Assembly: GCA_017540065.1 (NCBI GenBank)
Contig: JAFYBU010000084.1
Span: 1 to 22,034 of the forward strand
DNA: 22,034 bases
Direction: 5' to 3'
Source: Alphaproteobacteria bacterium
GTDB lineage: Bacteria > Pseudomonadota > Alphaproteobacteria > CAAHEQ01 > UBA3637
Shown: positions 15,289 through 22,034 of the stretch, one piece after another
Layout of the letters: each line of letters starts with the position of its first letter
Position numbering within the stretch: the stretch's first letter is position 1
Notes under the pieces: generated by a model
The model's input: the letters and a program-made list of their open reading frames with translations, nothing else
Databases searched by the model: none
What the model was told of the DNA's origin: nothing
Position numbers and translations under genes: made by a program

Positions 15289-17268
15289 ATGATTTATTTG
15301 ACGGGGGATAAAGTACCAAGCAAATCTGTGTATCGTATTGCAGAACAGGCCCATATTAAAGCGTGGCCTGGGGCAGGAGAACCACTTTTTAAGAACGGAT
15401 TACAACAACGCTTCCCTAAAAATTTAGTTGTTCTGGCTGGTCGGCTGACGGAAGATAAATTAACCGAACATTTTTTTATGCCGATTTCTGCTTTGGTTGA
15501 TATAAAATCAAAAGATGAATCTATTCTTTCTTTTATTAAGAAAATGGGAAAAATTGAATTGCCGAACAGTTTAAGTTTTTTATTGACTTGTCCGGTAATT
15601 TATTCGACCAATATAGCCGAAATTTTTACCCGAGCTCTTAATCGCCGGTTGCATTTTTCCAAATCTCAATTTGAAGGGATTCACTTTGCTTTACACGAAT
15701 CTATTGTGAACGGTTTGATTCACGGGAATTTACATGTGAACAGTTCCATGCGCCAATCTGCGCGTGACTTTGTGGAATACGCCCGTCTTTTGCATAATCG
15801 TTTAGAAGATCCGGAATATGCCCATAAATCCATCAGTATTATAGCCAGTTGGGACAAGAAGAAGTTGGAAGTTAAAATTCGCGATGAAGGGGTCGGTTAT
15901 GAAAAAATGACTCCTGTTGCCAAAGAAAAATCTTCTGCTAAATCAGGCAGGGGACTGCGTATTATTGCTGGAACAGCTGATTCATGTACGATAGATGATT
16001 TTGGCCGGGAAATTACGCTTTCCTTTTTATTGGAAGATTCTCAAGCTTCGCGTTGGTTAGAACATTACGCAGACGCGAATCAGGATCCGTCAGGCGGGGA
16101 TAATTCGGTCAGTCCGGATCTTTCTGGTTGTTCGGTTTTGGTTGTGGAAGATAACCTTAGCAACCAAACGGTGTTAAGTCGTTTATTAAACGTAATGGGA
16201 ATTACGAAAATTGAAGTGGCCGGGGATGGTGTGGAAGGCTTGAAAAAAATAGAAACCTTTATTCCGGATTTGATTATTTTGGATATTGCAATGCCACGAA
16301 TGAACGGGTATGAGGTGTTGCATCAGTTGAAAGTGGATTCAAAAACACGAAACATTCCTGTATTAATTCAAACGGCGGTGGACAGCCGTGAAACTCGTGA
16401 AAAAACGTTCAGTTCAGGGGCAACAGATTTTATTACAAAACCCGTTAATCCTTTGGAATTTTTTGCACGTGTTCGTGTCCATTTGGAAAATCATTTGTTA
16501 ATTCAACATTTGGAAAGCCAGTTGGCTCAAATTGAAGAAGAATTATTGGCTGCACAAAAAATGCAGGTGGGATTATTGCCGACTCGCGAACGTTTGGATA
16601 AGGCTCTTTCAAAATATAAGCTGGATATGGCCCAATACTTTTTCCCTTCTTCTGTATTGGGGGGTGATTTTTGGCAAATGTTCCCCATTTCTGATACACA
16701 ATTAGGAATTTATATTTGTGATTTTTCGGGACATGGAGTAGCAGCGGCATTAAACACTTTTCGTTTACATGCTTTAATTTCTCAATTAAATAAAGATGAT
16801 CTAAACCCCGCCCATTTTTTGAAAACGCTGAATACTCAGTTGAATGATTTATTACCGCGTGGACAATTTGCAACTTTGTTTATGGGGGTTTGGGATAAAA
16901 CAAAAAGGACTTTGACATATTCGGGGGCAGGGGCTCCTAATCCTTTGGTAATAGCACGCGGGCGTGAAACGCTTTTGCATACGGATGGTATGCCACTTGG
17001 TATTTCACCCAAGCCTACCTATAAAAACTATAAGATTAAATTGCAAGATGGTGATGGGCTATTGCTTTACAGTGATGCTTTAACGGAAACTCCAAATCCG
17101 GAAAGAAAGCGTTTGGGGGAAGATGGATTTAAGAAGATGGCTCTTCCTTGCTTGAAAAAAGCAGATGCGAATATGGCTATAAAGGAATTGATGAATGCCT
17201 TTTTCAAATTTGCGCCCAATCCGCCTGATGATGATATCACGGCTGTTTTAATTAAGGTGAAAAAATGA
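15289..17268 (+). CDS. Fused HATPase (RsbW-like) - receiver - SpoIIE-type PP2C phosphatase
   Basis: A 659-residue signalling protein with three recognisable modules. Residues about 125-270 are a GHKL ATPase of the anti-sigma-kinase kind: N box E137-SIV-N141-GLI-HGN, G1 box RDEGVGYE (198-205), G2 box GRGLR (220-224). Residues about 282-400 are a response-regulator receiver with acidic pair Glu287-Asp288, phosphoacceptor Asp332, Thr362 and Lys384-Pro385. After a short coiled coil (HLESQLAQIEEELLAAQ), residues about 425-659 form a PP2C phosphatase of the SpoIIE/RsbU class: GGDFW with Asp460, DFSGHG with Asp478, YSDALTE, and PPDDDITAVLI. The first 120 residues match nothing I know. Likely role: phosphorylation-controlled partner switching. 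No STAS protein, sigma factor or sensor kinase lies beside it. The stop overlaps rsmE by four bases. Confidence 0.88.
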   Translation: MIYLTGDKVPSKSVYRIAEQAHIKAWPGAGEPLFKNGLQQRFPKNLVVLAGRLTEDKLTEHFFMPISALVDIKSKDESILSFIKKMGKIELPNSLSFLLTCPVIYSTNIAEIFTRALNRRLHFSKSQFEGIHFALHESIVNGLIHGNLHVNSSMRQSARDFVEYARLLHNRLEDPEYAHKSISIIASWDKKKLEVKIRDEGVGYEKMTPVAKEKSSAKSGRGLRIIAGTADSCTIDDFGREITLSFLLEDSQASRWLEHYADANQDPSGGDNSVSPDLSGCSVLVVEDNLSNQTVLSRLLNVMGITKIEVAGDGVEGLKKIETFIPDLIILDIAMPRMNGYEVLHQLKVDSKTRNIPVLIQTAVDSRETREKTFSSGATDFITKPVNPLEFFARVRVHLENHLLIQHLESQLAQIEEELLAAQKMQVGLLPTRERLDKALSKYKLDMAQYFFPSSVLGGDFWQMFPISDTQLGIYICDFSGHGVAAALNTFRLHALISQLNKDDLNPAHFLKTLNTQLNDLLPRGQFATLFMGVWDKTKRTLTYSGAGAPNPLVIARGRETLLHTDGMPLGISPKPTYKNYKIKLQDGDGLLLYSDALTETPNPERKRLGEDGFKKMALPCLKKADANMAIKELMNAFFKFAPNPPDDDITAVLIKVKK

Positions 17269-17969
17269 GCCGATTATTTATCGATAAAGCTTTTCAAAAA
17301 AACGAACTTATTTCTCTTTCGGCACCCCAAAGCCATTATTTGACGCATGTGATGCGCTTAAAAGAAGGCGATAAAGTTATTTGCTTTAACGGAAAACAAG
17401 GTGATTGGGAATCCCTTTTGAAAAAGCAAAAAAAAGAATGGGCTTTGCTTCCTCAAAAACAAATTTTACCCCAACAAAGTCGGCAAAGTTGTGCTTTATG
17501 TTTGGCTCTAATCAAACGGGAACCTCTGGCCTATGCTTTGCAAAAAGCCACGGAATTGGGGGTAACGGAAATTCATTTGATACAAGCGGAAAGATCTAAT
17601 AACGAACGGGTTAATATGGAACGGTTACGTGCCATCGTGGTGGAATCTTGTGAACAATGCGAACGCAATGATATCCCTCAACTTTTTGCCCCGGAATCAT
17701 TATCCAAAAAAGTGGATGCATTATCAGGGAAAATGAATTTAATTTGGCTTTCGGAACGTGGAACAACTGATGGGAAAAAATCTTCCTTGCCGCCGGCTTT
17801 TTTCATCGGGCCGGAAGGCGGATGGACAAACAAGGAACAAACACTGCTACAAAAATCGAACGCTTTTTCTTGGCATTTAGGTACGACAATTTTGCGGGCA
17901 GAAACGGCAGCCATAACTGCTCTTGCATTATGGCAATATCGGGATGAAATAAAAAAGCTTGCAATTTAA
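17265..17969 (+). CDS. rsmE: 16S rRNA (uracil-1498-N3)-methyltransferase
   Basis: RsmE methylates N3 of U1498 in the decoding centre of 16S rRNA using S-adenosylmethionine. At 234 residues it is of family length. An N-terminal PUA-like domain (SHYLTHVMRLKEGDKV with FNGKQGDW) is followed by the SPOUT domain: LALIKREPLAYALQKATELGV, an RSNNERV loop, CEQCERN, and the knot region FFIGPEGGWTNKE and LGTTILRAETAAITAL. These are the characteristic SAM-binding segments. The ATG overlaps the stop of the upstream regulator (ATGA), so translation is probably coupled to it although the functions look unrelated. Confidence 0.95.
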   Translation: MSRLFIDKAFQKNELISLSAPQSHYLTHVMRLKEGDKVICFNGKQGDWESLLKKQKKEWALLPQKQILPQQSRQSCALCLALIKREPLAYALQKATELGVTEIHLIQAERSNNERVNMERLRAIVVESCEQCERNDIPQLFAPESLSKKVDALSGKMNLIWLSERGTTDGKKSSLPPAFFIGPEGGWTNKEQTLLQKSNAFSWHLGTTILRAETAAITALALWQYRDEIKKLAI

Positions 17970-17986
17970 TTTTTTTATGCTACTAT
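17959..17986 (+). promoter_or_regulatory. Possible weak promoter after rsmE
   Basis: TTGCAA (17959-17964) and TACTAT (17981-17986) are 16 bases apart in the only gap of note within the rightward run. The predicted start would leave almost no leader before the ribosome binding site at 17994, so this is tentative. Confidence 0.25.
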
Positions 17987-17993
17987 GAAGGAA

Positions 17994-18000
17994 GAGAGGA
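17994..18000 (+). promoter_or_regulatory. Ribosome binding site fixing the secreted-protein start
   Basis: GAGAGGA at 17994-18000 is eight bases before ATG 18009. The in-frame ATG at 17985 has no such site and would put a charged segment ahead of a normal signal peptide. Confidence 0.7.
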
Positions 18001-18008
18001 AAATTCTG

Positions 18009-18833
18009 ATGAAAACAATTAAAATAGGAAGTATCTTTGGGATTGCTTTATTGACGGCCAATTTTGCCAAGGCGGATGTGGCCATTTGTTATCAACAAGA
18101 ATGTCACTCTATGGTTACCTACAGTCAGCAACAAATCATGGAACAATTAACGGAAATTTTTGCTGCCGATAAACACGCTCTTCTTTTTTGTGAATCTGAT
18201 ACAAAGAATCGGAAATGTTCGGAAAAGCCTATTTCTTTTTCCGGGCGTACTCGTAAAGTGGCAATCAATTTTCAAATACCTTTTGCACGGGTAACCCAAG
18301 TAAAGCCAAAAGACAATTCGATTGAAATGGTTTTGGATTATCAAATAAAAGCGAATCAATATTATCCTCTTTGCGTTGCTCCCCAAAGTTCTTTGGATTT
18401 GATTGATACGTGGGGGGGCGCCCTTCGTCTTACTTCACCGGCCTTTAAGTGCCGTATGACCGAACTGGGAATGACACAAATGGGACTTAAATTTGATATT
18501 GACTATATCAATTTGGATCAAGGTGTGTTTGGCGGAAAATATGAAATAAATGTTTATGGTGACGCTGTTGCGAAAAGCTCCGGCTATGCGTTGTTCCAAT
18601 TAACAAACGATCGGGTTGTGGAAATGCCACGTCCTGTATTGGGGAAAGTTCCGACCGAAGGATTGATTGTAAACACACCCAAACCGGAACTTAATGTTGA
18701 AAGAAAAAATGCTGAACAACCAAGTGAAAACTCTGCATCTGTTTCTGATTCCGATCCTGAAGAAAAAAATTGGTGGGAATCTTTTAAAAGCGGATTTTTA
18801 AGAATATTGTATTTGGAGCCTTCAAATGATTAA
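18009..18833 (+). CDS. Unrecognised secreted (periplasmic) protein
   Basis: I do not recognise the family. The 274-residue product opens with a clear Sec signal peptide: MKTIK, a hydrophobic core IGSIFGIALLTANF, and a cleavage site after AKA at residue 22. The mature part has six cysteines (27, 32, then in LFCESD, RKCSEK, PLCVAP and FKCRM), which suits disulfides in the periplasm. It looks beta-rich through the middle (VAINFQIPFARV, SIEMVLDYQI), and has a charged linker (ERKNAEQPSENSASVSDSDPEE) before a C-terminal aromatic segment (NWWESFKSGFLRILYLEP) that could touch membrane or a partner. The stop overlaps the M16 peptidase start by eight bases, so the two are probably coupled. Whether it is a substrate or partner of that protease is open. 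Confidence 0.8.
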   Translation: MKTIKIGSIFGIALLTANFAKADVAICYQQECHSMVTYSQQQIMEQLTEIFAADKHALLFCESDTKNRKCSEKPISFSGRTRKVAINFQIPFARVTQVKPKDNSIEMVLDYQIKANQYYPLCVAPQSSLDLIDTWGGALRLTSPAFKCRMTELGMTQMGLKFDIDYINLDQGVFGGKYEINVYGDAVAKSSGYALFQLTNDRVVEMPRPVLGKVPTEGLIVNTPKPELNVERKNAEQPSENSASVSDSDPEEKNWWESFKSGFLRILYLEPSND

Positions 18834-20082
18834 AATAACTACCCTTAAAAACGGTATCCGTGTGGTTACCGAAAAATTGTCACATATTCAAACCGTTTCA
18901 TTGGGAACATGGGTTGGTGTTGGTTCACGTTATGAGGAAAAATCAGAAAATGGGATTTCTCATTTTTTGGAGCATATGGCCTTTAAAGGAACAACAACTC
19001 GCTCTGCTTTGGATATTGCTTTGGCTGTTGAAAATGTTGGTGGATATATCAATGCTTATACGGGTAAAGATATGACAGGTTATTATGTTCATTTATTAAA
19101 GGAGGATATGCCTGTTGGTCTGGACATTATTTCAGACATTTTTCAACATGCTTCTATGGATGAAAAGGAATTAAACACAGAAAAAGGCGTTATTATTCAA
19201 GAGTTGAATATGTATAAGGATCATCCGGAAGCAGTTGTTGAACAAAATTTTGATGCGACAGCTTATCCCAATCAACCGTTCGGACGGGATATCGGCGGTG
19301 ATCCAGAAGTTATTCGAACGATGACACCCCAAAAGATGTTGGAATATATGCATCGCCAATATACATCAGACAGAATTGTTATCAGCGCTTCCGGTGCGGT
19401 GGAACATGATGATTTTGTGGAAAAATGTGAAAAACTGTTTTGTGATGTGAATACGCATAAAGGGAAGGCGGCGGTTCCTGCCACTTATCAAGGCGGATTC
19501 AGCTATGAAAAGAAAGCTCATGAACAGGTAAATCTTTTGTTGGGTTTTGAAGGTGTTCCTTATGGTGCACCCAATTACTGGACCATGAAAGTATTATCGG
19601 TTATTTTGGGTGGAGGGATGACCTCTCGTTTATTCCAAGAAATTCGTGAAAAACGCGGTTTGGTTTATACGGTGCGTGCTTCTGCCGATTCGGATATGGA
19701 TACGGGTATGTTCAGTATTTATGCAGGTACAGGGGAAAAACAAGTCAGTGAATTAATGCCTGTTTTGTGTCAGGAAATTAAAAAGTTTTCTTCTACTTTA
19801 ACTCAAACTGAAATTGACAGAGCCAAAACACAAATAAAGGCACGTTTGGTTATGCAAGATGAAAATACTTCCGGACATGCAGATAAAAATGCACGTATGA
19901 TGCTTCATTACGGACGGGTGATTTCCGAAAAAGAAATCCTGGATGATATCAAACGTATTACCATGGAAGATATCAGAAATTGTGCCGATTCTTTATTCCG
20001 TCAAAAACCGACGGTTGCGGCCTTGGGTCCCATTTCTCATTTAATGAGTTATGAAGACATTTGTGTTTCCTTAAAGGATTAA
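18826..20082 (+). CDS. M16 family zinc peptidase (processing-peptidase type)
   Basis: A single-unit M16B metallopeptidase of 418 residues, the size of the mitochondrial processing peptidase beta subunit and its alphaproteobacterial relatives. The inverted zinc motif HFLEH is at 46-50, and the third ligand is Glu126 in GVIIQELNMYKD, 75 residues after His50, the family spacing. The C-terminal half-domain has the expected GGGMTSRLFQEIREKRGLVY segment. I see no signal peptide, so it is probably cytoplasmic or peripheral. It begins inside the 3' end of a secreted-protein gene and is followed by rnhB after one base. Family members elsewhere degrade or trim short peptides, including presequence-like ones; the substrate here is unknown. 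Confidence 0.92.
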   Translation: MIKITTLKNGIRVVTEKLSHIQTVSLGTWVGVGSRYEEKSENGISHFLEHMAFKGTTTRSALDIALAVENVGGYINAYTGKDMTGYYVHLLKEDMPVGLDIISDIFQHASMDEKELNTEKGVIIQELNMYKDHPEAVVEQNFDATAYPNQPFGRDIGGDPEVIRTMTPQKMLEYMHRQYTSDRIVISASGAVEHDDFVEKCEKLFCDVNTHKGKAAVPATYQGGFSYEKKAHEQVNLLLGFEGVPYGAPNYWTMKVLSVILGGGMTSRLFQEIREKRGLVYTVRASADSDMDTGMFSIYAGTGEKQVSELMPVLCQEIKKFSSTLTQTEIDRAKTQIKARLVMQDENTSGHADKNARMMLHYGRVISEKEILDDIKRITMEDIRNCADSLFRQKPTVAALGPISHLMSYEDICVSLKD

Positions 20083-20083
20083 A

Positions 20084-20722
20084 ATGCCTGATTTTTCTTT
20101 TGAAAAAAAACTCAATAGAACCGGTTTGATTGTGGGGTTGGATGAAGCAGGACGCGGTCCGTGGTGTGGACCTGTTGTGGCAGCGTGTGTCGGTTGGCAA
20201 GATTTTCAATGTCCGCCTGATTTGGCAAATCAAATTAACGATTCCAAAAAATTGACACCCCAAAAGCGTGAAATTTTGTTTGATCAAATTATTTCGGCGA
20301 CGCCTGTTTGGGGAATAGGGCAGGCCTCTGCCAAAGAAATAGATGAAATCAATATTTTACAGGCCTCATTTTTGGCTATGCGGCGTGCGCTGGATGAAGT
20401 GATTAAAAAAGGATTCAAACCGATAACTGTTCTTATCGATGGAAATCGTTTACCAGATTGGGATGTGGAAAAATATGCTCTTATTGGTGGGGATGGAAAA
20501 AGTTTATCTGTGGCAGCCGCCAGCATTTTAGCTAAAGTAACCAGGGACAGAATTATGACAGAACTGGCCCAAAAATATCCGTATTACGGATGGGAAAAAA
20601 ACGCCGGGTATGGAACAAAGGCACATCAGGAAGGTCTTGCAAAATACGGAATTACACCCGAACATCGTCAATCTTATGCCCCTATACGGAAGATTTTAGA
20701 AAATAATTGCAAAAGAAAATAA
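20084..20722 (+). CDS. rnhB: Ribonuclease HII
   Basis: RNase HII cuts RNA in RNA/DNA hybrids and at single ribonucleotides in DNA, starting ribonucleotide excision repair. The 212-residue product has GLDEAGRGPWCGPVVAA with the catalytic Asp20-Glu21 pair, NDSKKLTPQKRE (Asp53 onward), VLIDGN with a further acidic residue, and SILAKVTRDR with the last catalytic Asp. The C-terminal YGWEKNAGYGTKAHQEGL supplies the tyrosine of the GRG/Tyr ribonucleotide-recognition pair. AAGGA lies upstream of ATG 20084, one base after the preceding stop. Confidence 0.96.
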   Translation: MPDFSFEKKLNRTGLIVGLDEAGRGPWCGPVVAACVGWQDFQCPPDLANQINDSKKLTPQKREILFDQIISATPVWGIGQASAKEIDEINILQASFLAMRRALDEVIKKGFKPITVLIDGNRLPDWDVEKYALIGGDGKSLSVAAASILAKVTRDRIMTELAQKYPYYGWEKNAGYGTKAHQEGLAKYGITPEHRQSYAPIRKILENNCKRK

Positions 20723-20750
20723 AAAGTGTTAAGTTACTTTTCATCAAACG

Positions 20751-20756
20751 AAAGGA
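20751..20756 (+). promoter_or_regulatory. Ribosome binding site fixing the membrane-protein start
   Basis: AAAGGA at 20751-20756 lies five bases before ATG 20762. An in-frame start at 20726 lacks a site and adds 12 unconvincing residues. Confidence 0.65.
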
Positions 20757-20761
20757 AAAAA

Positions 20762-21448
20762 ATGAAAAAAAATACTTTCAATATTAAAAAACATAAAAAA
20801 GTTTATTTGTTGGGAACAATTGGACTGATTGTTATTGCCTTTGGGGTTTCCACACTGTGGAATACCTTCCAATTCAGTCACTATTGTAAAGATAAAGAAT
20901 TGTGTGCCTGTTCAAAAAAGAAATTAACTTCCAATGAAAGAAAGGCCTTTGTTGCTATTGCAAAATACATGAAGCAAACAGGGAAACCCACCATAGATGA
21001 AGGTATTTTGAAATATGCATCAGAAGATGATTTGGCAGAAGTTTCCTTAAAAATGAAATCCTGTTCTGCTGATTTGGCACGGAAAAAGATGCTTGATAAT
21101 GTGTCGGCTAATCGGAAAAATTTCCCCGGAGATTATAATTGTATGCGTCAAACTTTGACACACGAACTATCAAACAATGAAATCCTGTTTTTGCAATCTC
21201 CGGAAATAAAAACAATAGAGGCCTTAAGGAATCCTGTTGTTCGGAATATGTACTTAATCAGTTCTTCTAAAATGATGAAGTGTATGAATAAACAGGTTCA
21301 ACAACAATACCAAGAAGAAGTAAAAAAGATAAGGGAATTGGAACAACCTCCCAAAAAGGCAGAAGTTAAAAAGGAAGAACCTTCAAACACTCCAAAGGCT
21401 GAACCGGCTAAAACAAAGAAAAATGAACCTTCCAAAAAGAAGAAATAA
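20762..21448 (+). CDS. Unrecognised single-pass membrane protein
   Basis: I do not recognise the family. The 228-residue product has a basic N-terminus (MKKNTFNIKKHKKVY), one hydrophobic segment (about 16-32, LLGTIGLIVIAFGVSTL) and an external part with seven cysteines, beginning HYCKDKELCACSKKKL and continuing with KSCSAD, YNCMRQ and MKCMNK. By the positive-inside rule the C-terminal part should be periplasmic. Its mid-region is helical and charged, and the last 45 residues are a Lys/Glu/Pro-rich tail (KKAEVKKEEPSNTPKAEPAKTKK) ending in four lysines. It is the last gene of the long rightward run and stops 22 bases before a strong terminator. Confidence 0.78.
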   Translation: MKKNTFNIKKHKKVYLLGTIGLIVIAFGVSTLWNTFQFSHYCKDKELCACSKKKLTSNERKAFVAIAKYMKQTGKPTIDEGILKYASEDDLAEVSLKMKSCSADLARKKMLDNVSANRKNFPGDYNCMRQTLTHELSNNEILFLQSPEIKTIEALRNPVVRNMYLISSSKMMKCMNKQVQQQYQEEVKKIRELEQPPKKAEVKKEEPSNTPKAEPAKTKKNEPSKKKK

Positions 21449-21470
21449 TCCGGTTAACATTGAAATAAAA

Positions 21471-21492
21471 AATCCCCTCGGTTGAGGGGATT
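21471..21492. terminator. Strong bidirectional terminator
   Basis: AATCCCCTC (21471-21479) and GAGGGGATT (21484-21492) form a perfect nine-base-pair stem with a GGTT loop. TTTTCTTTTT follows on the plus strand (21491-21500) and a run of As precedes it, which becomes a T run on the minus strand. It serves the long rightward run and the converging groEL gene. Confidence 0.9.
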
Positions 21493-21510
21493 TTCTTTTT
21501 ACTTGATGGG

Positions 21511-22034
21511 TTAATACATACCACCCATTCCACCCATGCCTCCCATATCAGGGCCATGGGGATGTCCACAACCACATTTATCTTCGGGTTTATCTGCAAC
21601 CATTGCTTCCGTGGTAATCAACAATCCGCCCACAGAACCGGCGCCTTCCAAAGCTGTCCGCACAACTTTGGTCGGATCGATAATTCCGGCTTTGAACATG
21701 TTGACATAATCCCCTTCACGAGCATCATATCCCATATTGGTATCGTATTTTTCCAACAACTTACCAACTACAACAGAACCGTCTACGGCCGCATTGGCAG
21801 TAATTTGACGAATCGGGGCTTGTAACGCCTTGCGAACAATATCAATACCCACGCGTTGATCGTCATTGACGGGCTTTAATTTATCCAAAGCCTTTGTGGC
21901 ATATAACAACGCTGTTCCGCCTCCTGTGACGATTCCTTCTTTAACAGCGGCACGTGTGGCATGTAAAGCATCATCTACACGGTCCTTCTTTTCTTTCACT
22001 TCAACTTCGCTGGAACCGCCCACTTTAATGACAG
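21511..22034 (-). CDS. groEL: Chaperonin GroEL, C-terminal part (partial)
   Basis: The gene is read leftward and its start lies beyond the right edge; the frame is open to base 22034. The visible 173 residues are canonical: VIKVGGSSEVEVKEKKDRVDDALHATRAAVKEGIV shown here as IKVGGSSEVEV and DALHATRAA, then GGGTALL, GIDIVRKALQAPIRQI, and NMFKAGIIDPTKVVRTAL with the ATP-site Asp. The end carries the usual flexible Gly-Gly-Met repeats (GGMGGMGGMY), preceded by an unusual CGCGHPHG segment. GroEL with GroES folds proteins in the cytoplasm. groES and the heat-shock control region are outside the window. Confidence 0.97.
   Translation of the reverse strand, partial: VIKVGGSSEVEVKEKKDRVDDALHATRAAVKEGIVTGGGTALLYATKALDKLKPVNDDQRVGIDIVRKALQAPIRQITANAAVDGSVVVGKLLEKYDTNMGYDAREGDYVNMFKAGIIDPTKVVRTALEGAGSVGGLLITTEAMVADKPEDKCGCGHPHGPDMGGMGGMGGMY

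Noticed and set aside
16445..16873. Minus-strand frame (142 codons) inside the regulator gene
   Set aside because: It is opposite the receiver end and PP2C domain, whose motifs are all in frame on the plus strand; no ribosome binding site or family match.
1..22034. CRISPR array, tRNA/rRNA genes, insertion sequence, integron, prophage or defence island
   Set aside because: Reading both strands gave no regularly spaced repeats, no tRNA-like cloverleaf, no transposase or integrase motif and no inverted-repeat ends; gaps between genes are all under about 225 bases.

Overview
The window reads as chromosome from an A+T-leaning alphaproteobacterium, probably an uncultured, host-associated lineage with a reduced genome. 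Pointers to Alphaproteobacteria are a DUF4167 gene, a single bifunctional Rsh enzyme encoded next to rpoZ and upstream of acpS, the dprA-topA pair, the rimP-nusA-ylxR-infB cluster, and an M16 protease of the size of the mitochondrial processing peptidase relatives. kdsB implies a Gram-negative envelope with KDO-containing LPS. I see no tRNA, rRNA, CRISPR array, insertion sequence, prophage or integrase. Genes are packed tightly, often with 1 to 8 base overlaps.

Layout. Bases 1-2888 (+): the 3' end of dprA, then topA, which carries a one-base frameshift near its 3' end. Bases 2895-3362 (-): a DUF4167 gene. Bases 3363-3583: a divergent promoter region with two near-consensus sigma70-type promoters and a terminator-like hairpin in the rimP leader. 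Bases 3584-8259 (+): rimP, nusA, ylxR-like, infB, the transcription/translation factor operon, closed by a hairpin at 8263-8288. Bases 8305-11228 (-): rpoZ, rsh, acpS, read leftward. Bases 11229-11365: a second divergent promoter region. Bases 11366-21448 (+): a run of nine genes (metG, a PyrD-like gene, kdsB, an ATPase-receiver-PP2C regulator, rsmE, a secreted protein, an M16 peptidase, rnhB, a membrane-anchored protein) with no internal terminator that I can see, ending at a strong hairpin at 21471-21492. Bases 21511-22034 (-): the 3' part of groEL.

Most genes are housekeeping: ribosome assembly, transcription elongation, translation initiation, tRNA charging, rRNA methylation, DNA topology, R-loop and ribonucleotide removal, stringent response, and ACP activation. 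The less ordinary items are (1) the PyrD-like protein, in which several expected orotate or catalytic residues look substituted and which has a Pro/Gln/Val-rich tail of about 100 residues; (2) the single-chain HATPase-receiver-SpoIIE-type phosphatase, which looks like a compact partner-switching regulator without a STAS partner beside it; (3) the hairpin plus U-run between a consensus promoter and the rimP start, which suggests attenuation of the nusA operon; (4) the topA frameshift; and (5) two unrecognised envelope proteins flanking the M16 peptidase and rnhB. All residue-level comparisons were made by eye from memory of the families, without an alignment program.
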